A DNA stretch of 64,000 nucleotides. It comes from Boseongicola aestuarii (GTDB taxonomy: Bacteria; Pseudomonadota; Alphaproteobacteria; Rhodobacterales; Rhodobacteraceae). Positions within the stretch are counted from its first letter, which is position 1. Each line of letters opens with the position of its first letter. The notes below the pieces were generated by a model. That model was not told the origin of the DNA, did not search any database, and saw nothing but the letters and a program-made list of their open reading frames with translations. This document shows positions 45,105 to 53,531 of this stretch, piece by piece. The DNA lies in assembly GCF_900184815.1 (NCBI RefSeq), contig NZ_FXXQ01000006.1:171872-235871 (forward strand), written 5' to 3'. The position numbers and the translations under genes were made by a program.

Positions 45105-46397
45105 ATGAAAGATAATAATGATTTCAAGAAAGGAATGCGCGTTACATTAAAAGGCGATGCATTCGTAACAGTAAAATTTGAACCAAGGACAAGCGAGACT
45201 GAAGCTTACGTAAATCGTCTTGTTGATGAGCTTGAGCTTATATCCCCAAACGACCGACCAACAACAAAACAGAAGTATGTGCGCTGTGTCTCGGATGTAG
45301 TGGTGGCAACCATGTCGAGCACTTCTGGCTTGATCTGCTGGCCTAGAGACAACCACTCCCTTCGTAACAAAGCCTATGGACGGGATATTGCAGAGGACGT
45401 GTATCAGGCTCTGCTTGGCAAAGGTCTCATAAAGCTCGTTCAAAAAGGTAGGCGTGGTCTCAGCGCTGTATATCGGATTGATCGGTCAATTGCCGTGGAT
45501 GGCCTCAGCTTCAAGGAGCATGGCATCGGTCCAGTGATCGAAGTTCGTGCTGAAAAGCAAAAGGTCTACTGGACACCAAATCAGCCCAAGGGACGTATAC
45601 TCTCACTCACGCAATTTGATGGGCTCTGGCAGCCCCTGGAGCGCGATGTGAGGGCAATCAACGAGGTTATGCAGCTTCACCCCTTAACAGCTCCAGATGG
45701 GCGTCAGTGGGCTTCCTGTCGGCGCATATTCAACGACGGAAGACTGGATAGAGGTGGGCGTCTGTATGGTGGTTGGCAAAGTGAGAAAGCAAAGGATCGA
45801 TTGTCTTTCAAGATTGATAGTGAACCGGTTTGTGAGATCGATATCAAAGGGTCGTTTCTGTTTATTGCGAATGCATTGACCGGATCAAATGTGAACCTCG
45901 GATCAGATCCCTATCAGCGCATCCAGTTCGTAAGAGAAGGAGATCCAAGCAAGCGCAACCTGGCCAAAAGACTTGTGTCTTCCATGATGTCTAACCCCAA
46001 TGAACTGACCAGGTTTCCAACAGGTGACACGAAAAATGAATTTGGAAGAATTATTCCGGTTAAAGAACAGTACAACCTTCCTGCGTCATCCAAAGTAACA
46101 GACTATACTAACCAGATCATAAGGGCCTTTCCCTTCCTTAAAGATGTAAGAGGGTCATCAGGGCAACTCATGTACATCGAGAGTACGGTCATTGTGGATG
46201 CATTGCTGGCACTAGCAGAAGGGAAAGTTGCGGTCCCTGCCTACCCTGTTCATGACTGTCTTCTCTGCAAAGAGTCTGATGAAGCTCAAGTAATTTCTGC
46301 CCTAAAAGAATCTATGATGAATAAGGTGGGTTCTGAACCTGTTTTGGATATTGAGTATGAAAATGGTAAATCAAAGATTGTTCTCCCTAAGGAGTAG
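45105..46397 (+). CDS. island protein with DNA-polymerase-like palm motifs
   Basis: A 430-residue protein with good ribosome-binding site (TAGGATAGGAAAG). Residues 205-225 (CRRIFNDGRLDRGGRLYGGW) mark an island/plasmid family I cannot name. Three motifs resemble family-A polymerase: A-like EIDIKGSFLFIANALTG (D246), B-like RNLAKRL (284-290) and C-like PVHDCLLCKE (H383, D384), in the right order and spacing. A replication or primase-like role is inferred, not shown. In-frame coding continues past the TAG to 46481 with an acidic tail. Confidence 0.6.
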   Translation: MKDNNDFKKGMRVTLKGDAFVTVKFEPRTSETEAYVNRLVDELELISPNDRPTTKQKYVRCVSDVVVATMSSTSGLICWPRDNHSLRNKAYGRDIAEDVYQALLGKGLIKLVQKGRRGLSAVYRIDRSIAVDGLSFKEHGIGPVIEVRAEKQKVYWTPNQPKGRILSLTQFDGLWQPLERDVRAINEVMQLHPLTAPDGRQWASCRRIFNDGRLDRGGRLYGGWQSEKAKDRLSFKIDSEPVCEIDIKGSFLFIANALTGSNVNLGSDPYQRIQFVREGDPSKRNLAKRLVSSMMSNPNELTRFPTGDTKNEFGRIIPVKEQYNLPASSKVTDYTNQIIRAFPFLKDVRGSSGQLMYIESTVIVDALLALAEGKVAVPAYPVHDCLLCKESDEAQVISALKESMMNKVGSEPVLDIEYENGKSKIVLPKE

Positions 46398-46481
46398 TTA
46401 GTAAAAATTGATAATGATATAGATGATAATTTAATAAATATCTTAGATGAAGAAGATGACTCTGTGATTGAGGATTTCTAA
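46398..46481 (+). other. in-frame acidic extension after the stop codon
   Basis: Directly after TAG the same frame stays open for 27 codons, ending ILDEEDDSVIEDF then TAA. The acidic tail with terminal Phe is like the tips of SSB proteins and phage replication proteins. It may be added by readthrough, be a separate tiny product, or show a recent nonsense mutation. Confidence 0.45.
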
Positions 46482-46656
46482 TCTAATTTATCATTTTAGG
46501 TGTGTAATATTTAGTATTACATATCGACCTCTAAAGCAGGAAACCGGAAGAGTAATAGTGTAGGAAAAGTCTGGTTAGCCGCTCGTAATTACCAATGGTC
46601 GATATCAAGTTTGCAGAGCTAGTGTCGGTCGCTCCAGATGCACCAAGAGATGTTCC

Positions 46657-47634
46657 CTATTTGCCGATGAAAGAACCGACTAGCGCAACATCGGTTTCGG
46701 GAGAGGCATCCACCCCGGCGGTGTGAGCATGATCCTCATTTAGAACAACCACTCCTCCAATTTCAGCGCCGTTGGGACCGAAGAGATTTCCTTCAAATGT
46801 GCCGCTTAGTCGGTCATCGGCGGAAAGCAAGGCTAAGCTCGCTGAGGCAGTTCCAGAAAAACTTGTTCCTGTGAGTTGGCCAATTAGCTGAATATCTGAA
46901 AGGTTTGTGTCATATAGGTCGATACTAAGGTCTGGCTTTAGCGTTCCAATCATGCTTCCGCTGCTTGGGGCAAGCCTAATCTCTGTGGTACCATCGCAGC
47001 AATATAAGAATAGGTCTTGGCTTGATTTGTTCAGGTAGACTAGTTGTCCGTTCCATACCCCTTTGTAGGTAACGTATGATGGCGTTGGCAGACTGTCAGA
47101 TCGTTCGCCAAAAACGTAGAACTCTTGTCCGACTTGGCTGCTGCTCCCTCCACATCCCCAAGGGGTACAACTGGTAATGTCAACGTCGATCAGCCTCACG
47201 TCTGCAAGGCTAACATGTTGCCATAGAGCATCGCCCTCTCCACTTGGCACGTACGTGTAATAGGGCACCGCTGGCCCGCCCTCATCGGAAATATCTGGAG
47301 CATCTTCTAGGCGACCAGCTACTGCATTTCCTGCCAAAAACCTATATCGGTTTTCGATATCTGCCGTATCTTCGTACACTATTGTACCATCAGGCGAGTA
47401 ACGGACGGGCGCAATCTGCGGATCACCATCGAACACGTTGGCCGCGTAGAAAGCCATTCGACGCCCCCCCGGTTCAGCATCGTCGACTACACTGAAAAGC
47501 AAGAGCTCAGGACCAGCTGGCGGTTCTGGGGAGGTAGGCGGTTGGTCCGAAGGAAGGGGCTGGGAAGGCAAATTTCCGCCTCCACCGCAGGCAGCCAAAA
47601 TCAGAAGCGCCAACAAAGTAAGCTTTGAAGTCAT
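46657..47634 (-). CDS. lipoprotein with TbpB-like beta-barrel end
   Basis: A 325-residue exported lipoprotein: signal and lipobox in SKLTLLALLILAACGGGG, then a Pro/Ser-rich tether. The C-terminal 100 residues (SGTFEGNLFGPNGAEIGGVV, GSFIGK at the end) match the eight-stranded barrel found in transferrin-binding-protein-B-like surface lipoproteins. ATG at 47634 follows AAGGGATTTAGT. Four Cys in the middle may form disulfides. Probably surface-exposed island cargo; ligand unknown. Confidence 0.72.
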   Translation of the reverse strand: MTSKLTLLALLILAACGGGGNLPSQPLPSDQPPTSPEPPAGPELLLFSVVDDAEPGGRRMAFYAANVFDGDPQIAPVRYSPDGTIVYEDTADIENRYRFLAGNAVAGRLEDAPDISDEGGPAVPYYTYVPSGEGDALWQHVSLADVRLIDVDITSCTPWGCGGSSSQVGQEFYVFGERSDSLPTPSYVTYKGVWNGQLVYLNKSSQDLFLYCCDGTTEIRLAPSSGSMIGTLKPDLSIDLYDTNLSDIQLIGQLTGTSFSGTASASLALLSADDRLSGTFEGNLFGPNGAEIGGVVVLNEDHAHTAGVDASPETDVALVGSFIGK

Positions 47635-47878
47635 ACTAAATCCCTTCCGGTGATTTAATGTAGAGTAGAAGTTTCTATCTGTATTGATTCTGATCAAGCC
47701 CAATTCACAAAAATCCCCGCCACAATGGGGAGCGCGACGGGGTGTATGCGGCGGATTTTCAGTGAATCAATCCGTAGCTTGCCAAGAAGAGTAGTGGATT
47801 TCGAGAAGCTTATTTAGATAAGAATATCGATTAAGCGACTAAGGTTATTTATTAATAATTAAACCGCTAGATAATGTG

Positions 47879-47911
47879 AGGCCCTTCTGTTAAATCAGTA
47901 GGGTCTTTTTT
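47879..47911 (+). terminator. terminator or leader attenuator
   Basis: AGGCCCTTCTG / CAGTAGGGTCT (one G-T pair and one mismatch) with a six-base loop, followed by six T residues. It lies 39 bases before the next plus-strand gene and may attenuate its transcript. Confidence 0.5.
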
Positions 47912-47949
47912 ATGTCTACCTGCGACAGTGGGCTTATTTGGAGGATATA

Positions 47950-48324
47950 ATGGCTAAGAAATCAGAAGAACGCGACTGGGCTGATATTATCAGTGAGGTT
48001 CGCAGCAAGGCGAAGTCGGAAGCGGAAGAGGCTGCTGAAGAGATTAAGACTAAAATGAAAGAGTTGGTGGAAAAGGTACGTGCTGCTAACTTTCATGATG
48101 AAGCAGAAGAGTTCTTGGCTAAGGTACGCAAGCTTGCTGAAGACTTCTCTAAGTCAGAGGATGGACCTATAAAGTCTAAGACTGGCACCAGAAAAAGTGA
48201 TCACAGGTACCGCGACGACAGCGGCAATCTCTACAAGCGTCCTCCCCGCGCTGAAGGTAAGCAGTGGACAGAGGCTCAGAAGAAGAAGTTTCGGGAGAAC
48301 TTTATCAGCTGGAGTAGCGAGTAA
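47950..48324 (+). CDS. small charged helical protein
   Basis: A 124-residue protein with perfect ribosome-binding site (TTGGAGGATATA before ATG at 47950). The first 75 residues are a Lys/Glu-rich coiled-coil-like helix (SEAEEAAEEIKTKMKELVEK). The C-terminal part (HRYRDDSGNLYKRPPRA) faintly recalls the DNA-contact end of H-NS-like proteins. Nucleoid binding is a guess. It is followed after three bases by the next small gene, so the two are an operon. Confidence 0.65.
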   Translation: MAKKSEERDWADIISEVRSKAKSEAEEAAEEIKTKMKELVEKVRAANFHDEAEEFLAKVRKLAEDFSKSEDGPIKSKTGTRKSDHRYRDDSGNLYKRPPRAEGKQWTEAQKKKFRENFISWSSE

Positions 48325-48327
48325 CTA

Positions 48328-48594
48328 ATGTCAGACGACTACATCCACACTGAAGACCCCGGCTTTGAAGACTTCGTTAAACGAGAGCTTGATGGTTTGG
48401 CGTTACGTGCTGATGAGCATGGTATTTGCTTAGACTGCCTAACAGACAGAGTAATCGTGGAAATGGTGGCCAGTCTCACCCGTGCAGGCATCTCAGCTAG
48501 AGATATTCTCAGCATGGTGCTGGATGGAATAGACTTGGCACAATTTCCATTAGACGAAGACGAAGGGGACGGACCTGCAAGACGGATGCACTGA
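48328..48594 (+). CDS. small acidic protein
   Basis: An 88-residue acidic protein of unknown function, cotranscribed with the preceding charged helical gene. It contains CLDC (a CxxC pair) and an amphipathic helix RAGISARDILSMVLDGIDLA. Partner binding to the basic neighbour is conceivable from charge only. Confidence 0.55.
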   Translation: MSDDYIHTEDPGFEDFVKRELDGLALRADEHGICLDCLTDRVIVEMVASLTRAGISARDILSMVLDGIDLAQFPLDEDEGDGPARRMH

Positions 48595-48715
48595 CCCTAT
48601 CGACTGTCCGTTACATAATGGAACTGCCTGCATAACTAACTACGTCAGTGGTTTCAGTGGGCTATGGATATATCAACCGGGGCAGGAGCCAACTGAGATT
48701 ACGGAGGATTGAGCG

Positions 48716-48949
48716 ATGCCACGAACGAAGAGCTTGGCCTTGAGCTTTTTACTTTTCACGATGGCGTGCGAAGGGAACGAACCCGAGACAAGGCATGTAA
48801 CCCATTACAATCAGAACGGCGAGGTTGTGTTTGAGGGCGAAGTCAATACTGGGGCGCGAGTCAGAGCCGCTAATAACAGAGACCTCGCTTTGACCCTTGG
48901 GTGGTGCTTTTTGACGGTTGGTTTAGGGTGCGGAGGTCAGTTGCGATAG
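48716..48949 (+). CDS. small exported protein, possible lipoprotein
   Basis: A 77-residue protein with strong ribosome-binding site (ACGGAGGATTG). A short hydrophobic signal (SLALSFLLFTMAC) ends in a Cys that may be lipidated, though the -3 residue is unusual. A second hydrophobic stretch (LALTLGWCFLTVGLGCGG) lies at the C-terminus. Function unknown. It may be expressed with the following exported protein. Confidence 0.5.
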   Translation: MPRTKSLALSFLLFTMACEGNEPETRHVTHYNQNGEVVFEGEVNTGARVRAANNRDLALTLGWCFLTVGLGCGGQLR

Positions 48950-48965
48950 ACCGCATCCGATCAAC

Positions 48966-49190
48966 ATGAAACTCATTCTTGCAGTCATATTCACTCTGTC
49001 TGCTACCACTGCCTTTGCCGATGGCCGTTATCAACTTGTTCCTGTGGTCGGCAAATTCTCAACAGAAGTCTGGATTATTGACACCAAGACAGGGGCAACT
49101 CGCTTATGTTCGTCCCAAGCACGGGCTGAAGAGGCGGCTCAAAGATGGGGAACTGAAGGGAAAGCTACTCGTGTGTTGGTGTTGTCCTGA
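48966..49190 (+). CDS. small periplasmic protein
   Basis: A 74-residue protein with a clear signal peptide (MKLILAVIFTLSATTAFA). The mature part contains the short motif STEVWIIDTKTGATRLC, a pattern common in tiny periplasmic proteins of unknown role. It begins 17 bases after the previous gene. Confidence 0.55.
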   Translation: MKLILAVIFTLSATTAFADGRYQLVPVVGKFSTEVWIIDTKTGATRLCSSQARAEEAAQRWGTEGKATRVLVLS

Positions 49191-49231
49191 TGCCTGCCAC
49201 GGTGACGTTCTGCTCGAAAGGGCAGTGATCC

Positions 49232-50485
49232 TTATCGGTAGCTAACCTTGTCCAGAGCATCCTTCACAGCACTGAACTCAACCCCATTGGAATAGACGCC
49301 ATAGGTCATGGTTTGGATCTCGTGGCCTATCAAAGGTGCAGCATGGCTTTCGGGTACTCCAGCGGTCTGTAACTGACTGGCAATTGTGTTTCTCCAGCTA
49401 TGGAAGACGTGACGGGGGCCATAACCAAGCTTGTTCTTCAGTCTGCCAAACCGTTTCCCGATAGCATTGGACCGATCTCCGTATTTGTTCTGTGATAGTC
49501 CAGAGATCAGGAAACCATCCTTGGACGTGTCTTTGAGACGTGTGACCAACTGAGCGATGTCTCTGTGGATCGGAACAACGCGGTTGCCAGCACTGGTCTT
49601 GGCGTCTGCAATGGTGAAGCGGTCGGTATCTACATCATCACAGCGTAAGGAACACAATTCCTCAATTCTCATGCCTGTGTGAGCACCAACCCTAATCAAG
49701 TCGGACAGCAACTCATCATCAACTGGAACAGCATTCAGGAGCTTGTGGTAGTCCTGTACAGTGTAGGCAAGGCGTCCCTTGGGCTTTGCTGCTGCTTTGG
49801 TCTTACGCTCTCTCACAACGCCTCTGAACGGGTCTATGGACCGATCCACACCTTTACGGTCTTGGAGCCATTGCCAGTAGTTGCGGATGCCAGCCAGCTT
49901 TCGTTTGCATGTAGTGGCCGAGTTACCCTGCTTTGCCTTTAGACCGTCTTCTACCCACGCGTACACAGCATCCCATTTGACTTCATCGGCGTACTGAAAC
50001 CGTTGCAGGAACTCTCTGACGTCTGCCAGCATCATATCCCGGTACTTGTCGGTGTATTCGTCTAACGTGGCTTTCCAGCTATCGAAGTGCTCAGCCAGTA
50101 GGATGCGACCCTTGAAGACCACTGCATAGGCATCCTCTAGGTCTTGGTAGCGGTTGGGCTTATTGGGTTCGTTTCTCGCGTAGCTACCCTCAGTAACGAG
50201 GATGTCGTCTGCAAGCTCTCTGGCATCAGCTTCGGAATACTCATCCACACCGCGACGGAAATCAGCAACGGTAGCTTCAACGCTTTCGACACCACTTCGG
50301 GCAAGTTCGATTTCCCGTTTCCACTGAGCGATAAGGGGCAGGGCGCGTAGTTCGGCTTCGGATTGGCTCTCTGTTTTGAGGGATTGCTTAAACCTAGCCC
50401 TGCCATTGAACTTGGGGCGTAGAGCCTTTGGTATGTCCAAGACAGCGTGCCACGTCCTGTAGTGTCGCTTGATGTATCGGGGCAT
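49232..50485 (-). CDS. int: tyrosine integrase of the tRNA-Ser island
   Basis: A 417-residue phage-type integrase that recombines the island with tRNA-Ser. Catalytic features: Arg in GAHTGMRIEELCSLRCDDV, the H-x-x-R box in RHVFHSWRNTIASQL, HEIQ, and the nucleophile Tyr in MTYGVYSNG. An N-terminal arm-binding and SAM-like core domain precede them. ATG at 50485 is chosen since the product then starts at MPRYIKRHYRTWHAVLDIPK. The sequence in front of the start mimics the tRNA T arm. It lies 113 bases from the right att core, as usual for tRNA islands. Confidence 0.94.
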   Translation of the reverse strand: MPRYIKRHYRTWHAVLDIPKALRPKFNGRARFKQSLKTESQSEAELRALPLIAQWKREIELARSGVESVEATVADFRRGVDEYSEADARELADDILVTEGSYARNEPNKPNRYQDLEDAYAVVFKGRILLAEHFDSWKATLDEYTDKYRDMMLADVREFLQRFQYADEVKWDAVYAWVEDGLKAKQGNSATTCKRKLAGIRNYWQWLQDRKGVDRSIDPFRGVVRERKTKAAAKPKGRLAYTVQDYHKLLNAVPVDDELLSDLIRVGAHTGMRIEELCSLRCDDVDTDRFTIADAKTSAGNRVVPIHRDIAQLVTRLKDTSKDGFLISGLSQNKYGDRSNAIGKRFGRLKNKLGYGPRHVFHSWRNTIASQLQTAGVPESHAAPLIGHEIQTMTYGVYSNGVEFSAVKDALDKVSYR

Positions 50486-50513
50486 GGTTCGAAACCCACC
50501 TCTGAAATGCTGC

Positions 50514-50566
50514 TTCCACCCCGGTCTACCACCCCGGTCTAAAGCTGTATACCCCTTATTTATATG
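50514..50566 (+). repeat. right-end integrase arm-type repeats
   Basis: Two 13-base units (TTCCACCCCGGTC at 50514 and TACCACCCCGGTC at 50527) and TATACCCCTTATTTATATG at 50548-50566, the same elements and orientation as at the left end. Confidence 0.8.
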
Positions 50567-50597
50567 GTTTATTGAGGAAATGAACTCTGTGTCAGAA

Positions 50598-50616
50598 AAT
50601 CCCACCTCCTCCGCCA
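50598..50616 (+). other. attR core of the island
   Basis: A 19-base copy of the tRNA-Ser 3' end (AATCCCACCTCCTCCGCCA), marking the right junction. Confidence 0.9.
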
Positions 50617-50767
50617 GTACTCAATTTCATCTGTTTCTATTGAGTGGAGATTAGGCGCGTTAACGCCTTATTTCGTTGAAATAAACGCGGATTGGGCATT
50701 TCACTGGCTTTCATTCAATTGTATCTGTATGCTTTCCTTGGGTGGTATGGAAAGTGGTATTTATTGA

Positions 50768-51969
50768 ATGGCCCTCACCGGGAAGCTGACGAAAAAGCTG
50801 GTCGAGACTCTTGGTCCTGGTCGTCATGGCGATGGGGGCGGGCTCTACCTTGTTGTTGATTCCACCAAAAGTATGGCTCGTCGCTGGATCGTTCGCGTCA
50901 CGGTAAAAGGTCAGAAAAACCGGAAGGGAGCACCATTACGCACGGACTTCGGTCTGGGTGGGGCGGATGTAGTCACTCTGAACCAAGCGCGGGAGCGGGC
51001 ACTAGAGTATCGCCGGATGGCGAAGCAGGGGCTTAACCCTCGCTTCAACGGCAGGCAGGAAATCCCGACATTCGAGGAAGTCTCGCAGCAGGTGTTTATC
51101 GAGCGGCTTCCGACCTGGAAGAACGCCAAACATGGGCAGCAATGGATCAACACACTCCGAGACTATGCATTCCCCAAGATTGGCCGGATGCCGATTGATA
51201 GTATTGGCCAGCCCGAAGTGCTCATGTGCTTGTCGCCCATCTGGACGGAGAAGCACGAAACGGCGCGGCGGCTGGCGCAGCGGATCAAGACTGTTCTGGA
51301 TGTGGCGAAGTCTAAGGGATTTCGGTCAGGTGAGAATCCGGTGACGGCCATTAAAGACGCTAAAGTTTTGCCGACCGTTCGGGCGAAGGTGCAGCACCAC
51401 GACGCGATGCCTTGGCGGGAGGTGCCTGCCTTCTATGCCAGTCTTGTCCCACAACGGCGATGGCGGCGAAGGCGCTGAGGTTCACGATATTGACCGCAAG
51501 CCGTACGTCTGAAGTTCTGGAGATGAAGTGGCCGGAAGTGGACTTTGACGCTGAGCTTTGGACGGTGCCCGCGGAACGTATGAAAGGCGGAAAGGCGCAT
51601 AGGGTTCCTCTGACAGACGAGATGCTGGCAATTCTTGAACCTCTCAGAGCCCTGCAATCTGAGTATGTATTTGAAGGGCAGAAACGTCATCGGCCGCTAT
51701 CAAATATGTCCATGTTGATGCTGTTGCGTCGGATGAGCGCCGATGGCTTCACCGTGCATGGATTTCGGAGCAGTTTTCGGGACTGGGCGGCGGAGGTAGC
51801 GAACGCCCCACGTGAGGTTGCGGAGGCTGCATTGGCGCATCAAGTTGGGTCGGATGTGGAACGGGCTTATGCAAGGTCAGATTTGCTTGAGCGGAGGCGG
51901 GCGCTCGCAAGCGAATGGGCTAGTCATCTCGAAGCGAGCAAGCCAAGTTTATTGGGAGCGAATTCATGA
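50768..51969 (+). pseudogene. frameshifted tyrosine integrase of a second element
   Basis: Two overlapping frames make one integrase. The first (50768 to 51478) has the DUF4102-type N-terminus (LTKKLVETLGPGRHGDGGGL) and the core-binding domain. The second frame carries the catalytic part (LTASRTSEVLEMKWPEV with the Arg, FTVHGFRSSFRDWAAEV with H-x-x-R, and a Tyr in VERAYARSDLLERR) up to 51969. The break lies around 51440-51475, near CTATGCCAGTC and AATGGCGGCG-like sequence. It sits 150 bases inside the next DNA after attR, so it belonged to a tandem insertion in the same tRNA site. Confidence 0.88.
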
Positions 51970-52925
51970 AGAAAAGCACCTTTTCCGGCCTAGACTATTG
52001 GCGTCTGGCTGACGAACTATCAGTGATAGATGCCTCGTTTCTCACAATGCTCGCTGACCCAGGTCATTTCGCCCTACAAGATCCTAGAAATCCCGGGAAC
52101 AGTATTATCTTTCAAATCGCTGGCTGGTCGGACAGTCAACTTGACCGTGCCGGGGAGGACGATGAAGGGCGCATTCTAGTGGATGGCTCGAAATTCAGGG
52201 CGGTTTTCAAAGCTTTGAGAAACGCAATACTCGCAAACAAACTGCAAGCAAAGATCACCAACTGGGCGAGGCACCCCGAGCGGGAGTACTATGGTGATTA
52301 CACTGGCGAAATTCCCGCGGAAACAGATGAAGACACAAGGAACTACGGTTTTGCTCTTTCGCGAGGAATACCAACTGTCTTCAGCAATGCTGATAGCATA
52401 ACGGACTTGTCCAAAGACCCCTGGGATCGGAAGTTGTTCATCTTGAAAGAGCCCGACTGGGGTAACACCACAGTTGAAGTCGATGAGCTGAAGTATTGGT
52501 TTTTGGCGCGAGGAGTAGCGCCTCACTTCTTCTTTCCTGAAGGGGTCGCAGAGAGTTTTCGGGACAGATCTCACCCGCGATTCTCACCAAAGCTCGCGAC
52601 GGCGCTTGCTGCTTGGGAGGCTGTGAGAAGGCCCTCGAAAAATAAGAGCGTCAAACAGTCGCTGGTCGATTGGATTATCAGCAACGGGGTCGGATATGGC
52701 CTCGGAAACGCCGATGGTGTCGTAACTCCCACCGCCGCTGATGAAATAGCAAAGATTGCAAATTGGCAAACGTCAGGCGGCGCTACACCAACATACGTGG
52801 AAGACGTCGACAATGTTGAAGCCGCAAGCAAAGGAATTCAGAACTTCGAGCAGGTGATAGACCCGCATGCGGAACCATTTCATGACGAGCATGAAGCCGA
52901 AAAGGACAGCGAGATACCATTCTAA
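51966..52925 (+). CDS. hypothetical protein with SSB-like C-terminal tip
   Basis: A 319-residue protein overlapping the integrase end by four bases. The N-terminus GLDYWRLADELSVIDASFLT is a pattern I have seen beside island integrases. The middle has no recognised domain. The C-terminus EAEKDSEIPF closely copies the SSB tail (acidic run plus I-P-F) used to recruit replication and repair enzymes. No OB fold is visible. Function unknown. Confidence 0.6.
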   Translation: MKKSTFSGLDYWRLADELSVIDASFLTMLADPGHFALQDPRNPGNSIIFQIAGWSDSQLDRAGEDDEGRILVDGSKFRAVFKALRNAILANKLQAKITNWARHPEREYYGDYTGEIPAETDEDTRNYGFALSRGIPTVFSNADSITDLSKDPWDRKLFILKEPDWGNTTVEVDELKYWFLARGVAPHFFFPEGVAESFRDRSHPRFSPKLATALAAWEAVRRPSKNKSVKQSLVDWIISNGVGYGLGNADGVVTPTAADEIAKIANWQTSGGATPTYVEDVDNVEAASKGIQNFEQVIDPHAEPFHDEHEAEKDSEIPF

Positions 52926-52926
52926 T

Positions 52927-52949
52927 ACCTAGGTAAGCTCTACCTGGGT
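52927..52949. other. hairpin after the SSB-tail gene
   Basis: ACCTAGGTA / TACCTGGGT, nine bases with one G-T pair and a five-base loop, just after the stop. No T run follows, so it is a weak terminator candidate. Confidence 0.35.
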
Positions 52950-53138
52950 ATAGTGTATAACTATTTGACAACATTTGCTTAATGCAATCGACGTTCCGTC
53001 AAGAGGCTAAAATCTCCTCGTTTCCAACGCGCTTTTGCATTCAAGTTATGGGCCAGTTTTCTTAACTTGTGCGGGTATCCGTAGGAAGTAATTCCGAACA
53101 TCTATGCGCCATCGCAACCAATCCGAAAGGACGCGCCG

Positions 53139-53348
53139 ATGGCAAACATCTTCGACAACAACCGAACCTACATTCTTGGTGACCCTGAACTTCACCTTTT
53201 GGGCACCCGAGAAAAACTCGCGCAATGGCGGCACCGCATGGTCGGGCCACCTTGGGTCAAGATAGGCCGCAAAGTCGCCTATCTGGGCACTGACCTGAAC
53301 AATTGGTTGGCGGCTCAGCGCACCGATCCCAGCAACGAGGCCGCATAA
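53139..53348 (+). CDS. AlpA/excisionase-like HTH protein
   Basis: A 69-residue DNA-binding protein. HLLGTREKLAQWRHRMVGPP followed by WVKIGRKVAYLGTDLNNWL is the winged HTH_17/AlpA pattern of excisionases and prophage activators. An AAGGA element precedes the ATG. In this setting it would have been the directionality factor or activator of the neighbouring, now broken, integrase. Confidence 0.75.
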   Translation: MANIFDNNRTYILGDPELHLLGTREKLAQWRHRMVGPPWVKIGRKVAYLGTDLNNWLAAQRTDPSNEAA

Positions 53349-53531
53349 TGAAAAACCCCAACTCCGCTCGCGGGGCCGGGGCTTTTCGAGTGACATCAGA
53401 TGACACCCTCACAAGTCCATCTCATGCCACAGAATGCCTCTTCCCAACAAGGAAAAATGACCGGCGCTATTTCTGGTCGAAACACACGAATGCCTATGAA
53501 CGGCTCACGATCCGCAAAGGGAGAATTGAGC

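Larger units (their letters stand above)
40051..50616. mobile_element. genomic island integrated in tRNA-Ser
   Basis: About 10.5 kb between two copies of AATCCCACCTCCTCCGCCA, the 3' end of tRNA-Ser. The tyrosine integrase gene reads inward from the far end. Both ends carry the same extra repeats (TATACCCCTTATTTATATG and TACCACCCCGGTC arrays), as expected for integrase arm sites. The content is AT-richer than the flanks, especially 42.6-46.5 kb. Cargo includes a serine recombinase, a zinc-ribbon/GIY-YIG nuclease, a polymerase-like protein, lipoproteins and small orphans. No conjugation or capsid genes are seen, so it is probably mobilised by another element. Confidence 0.92.
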
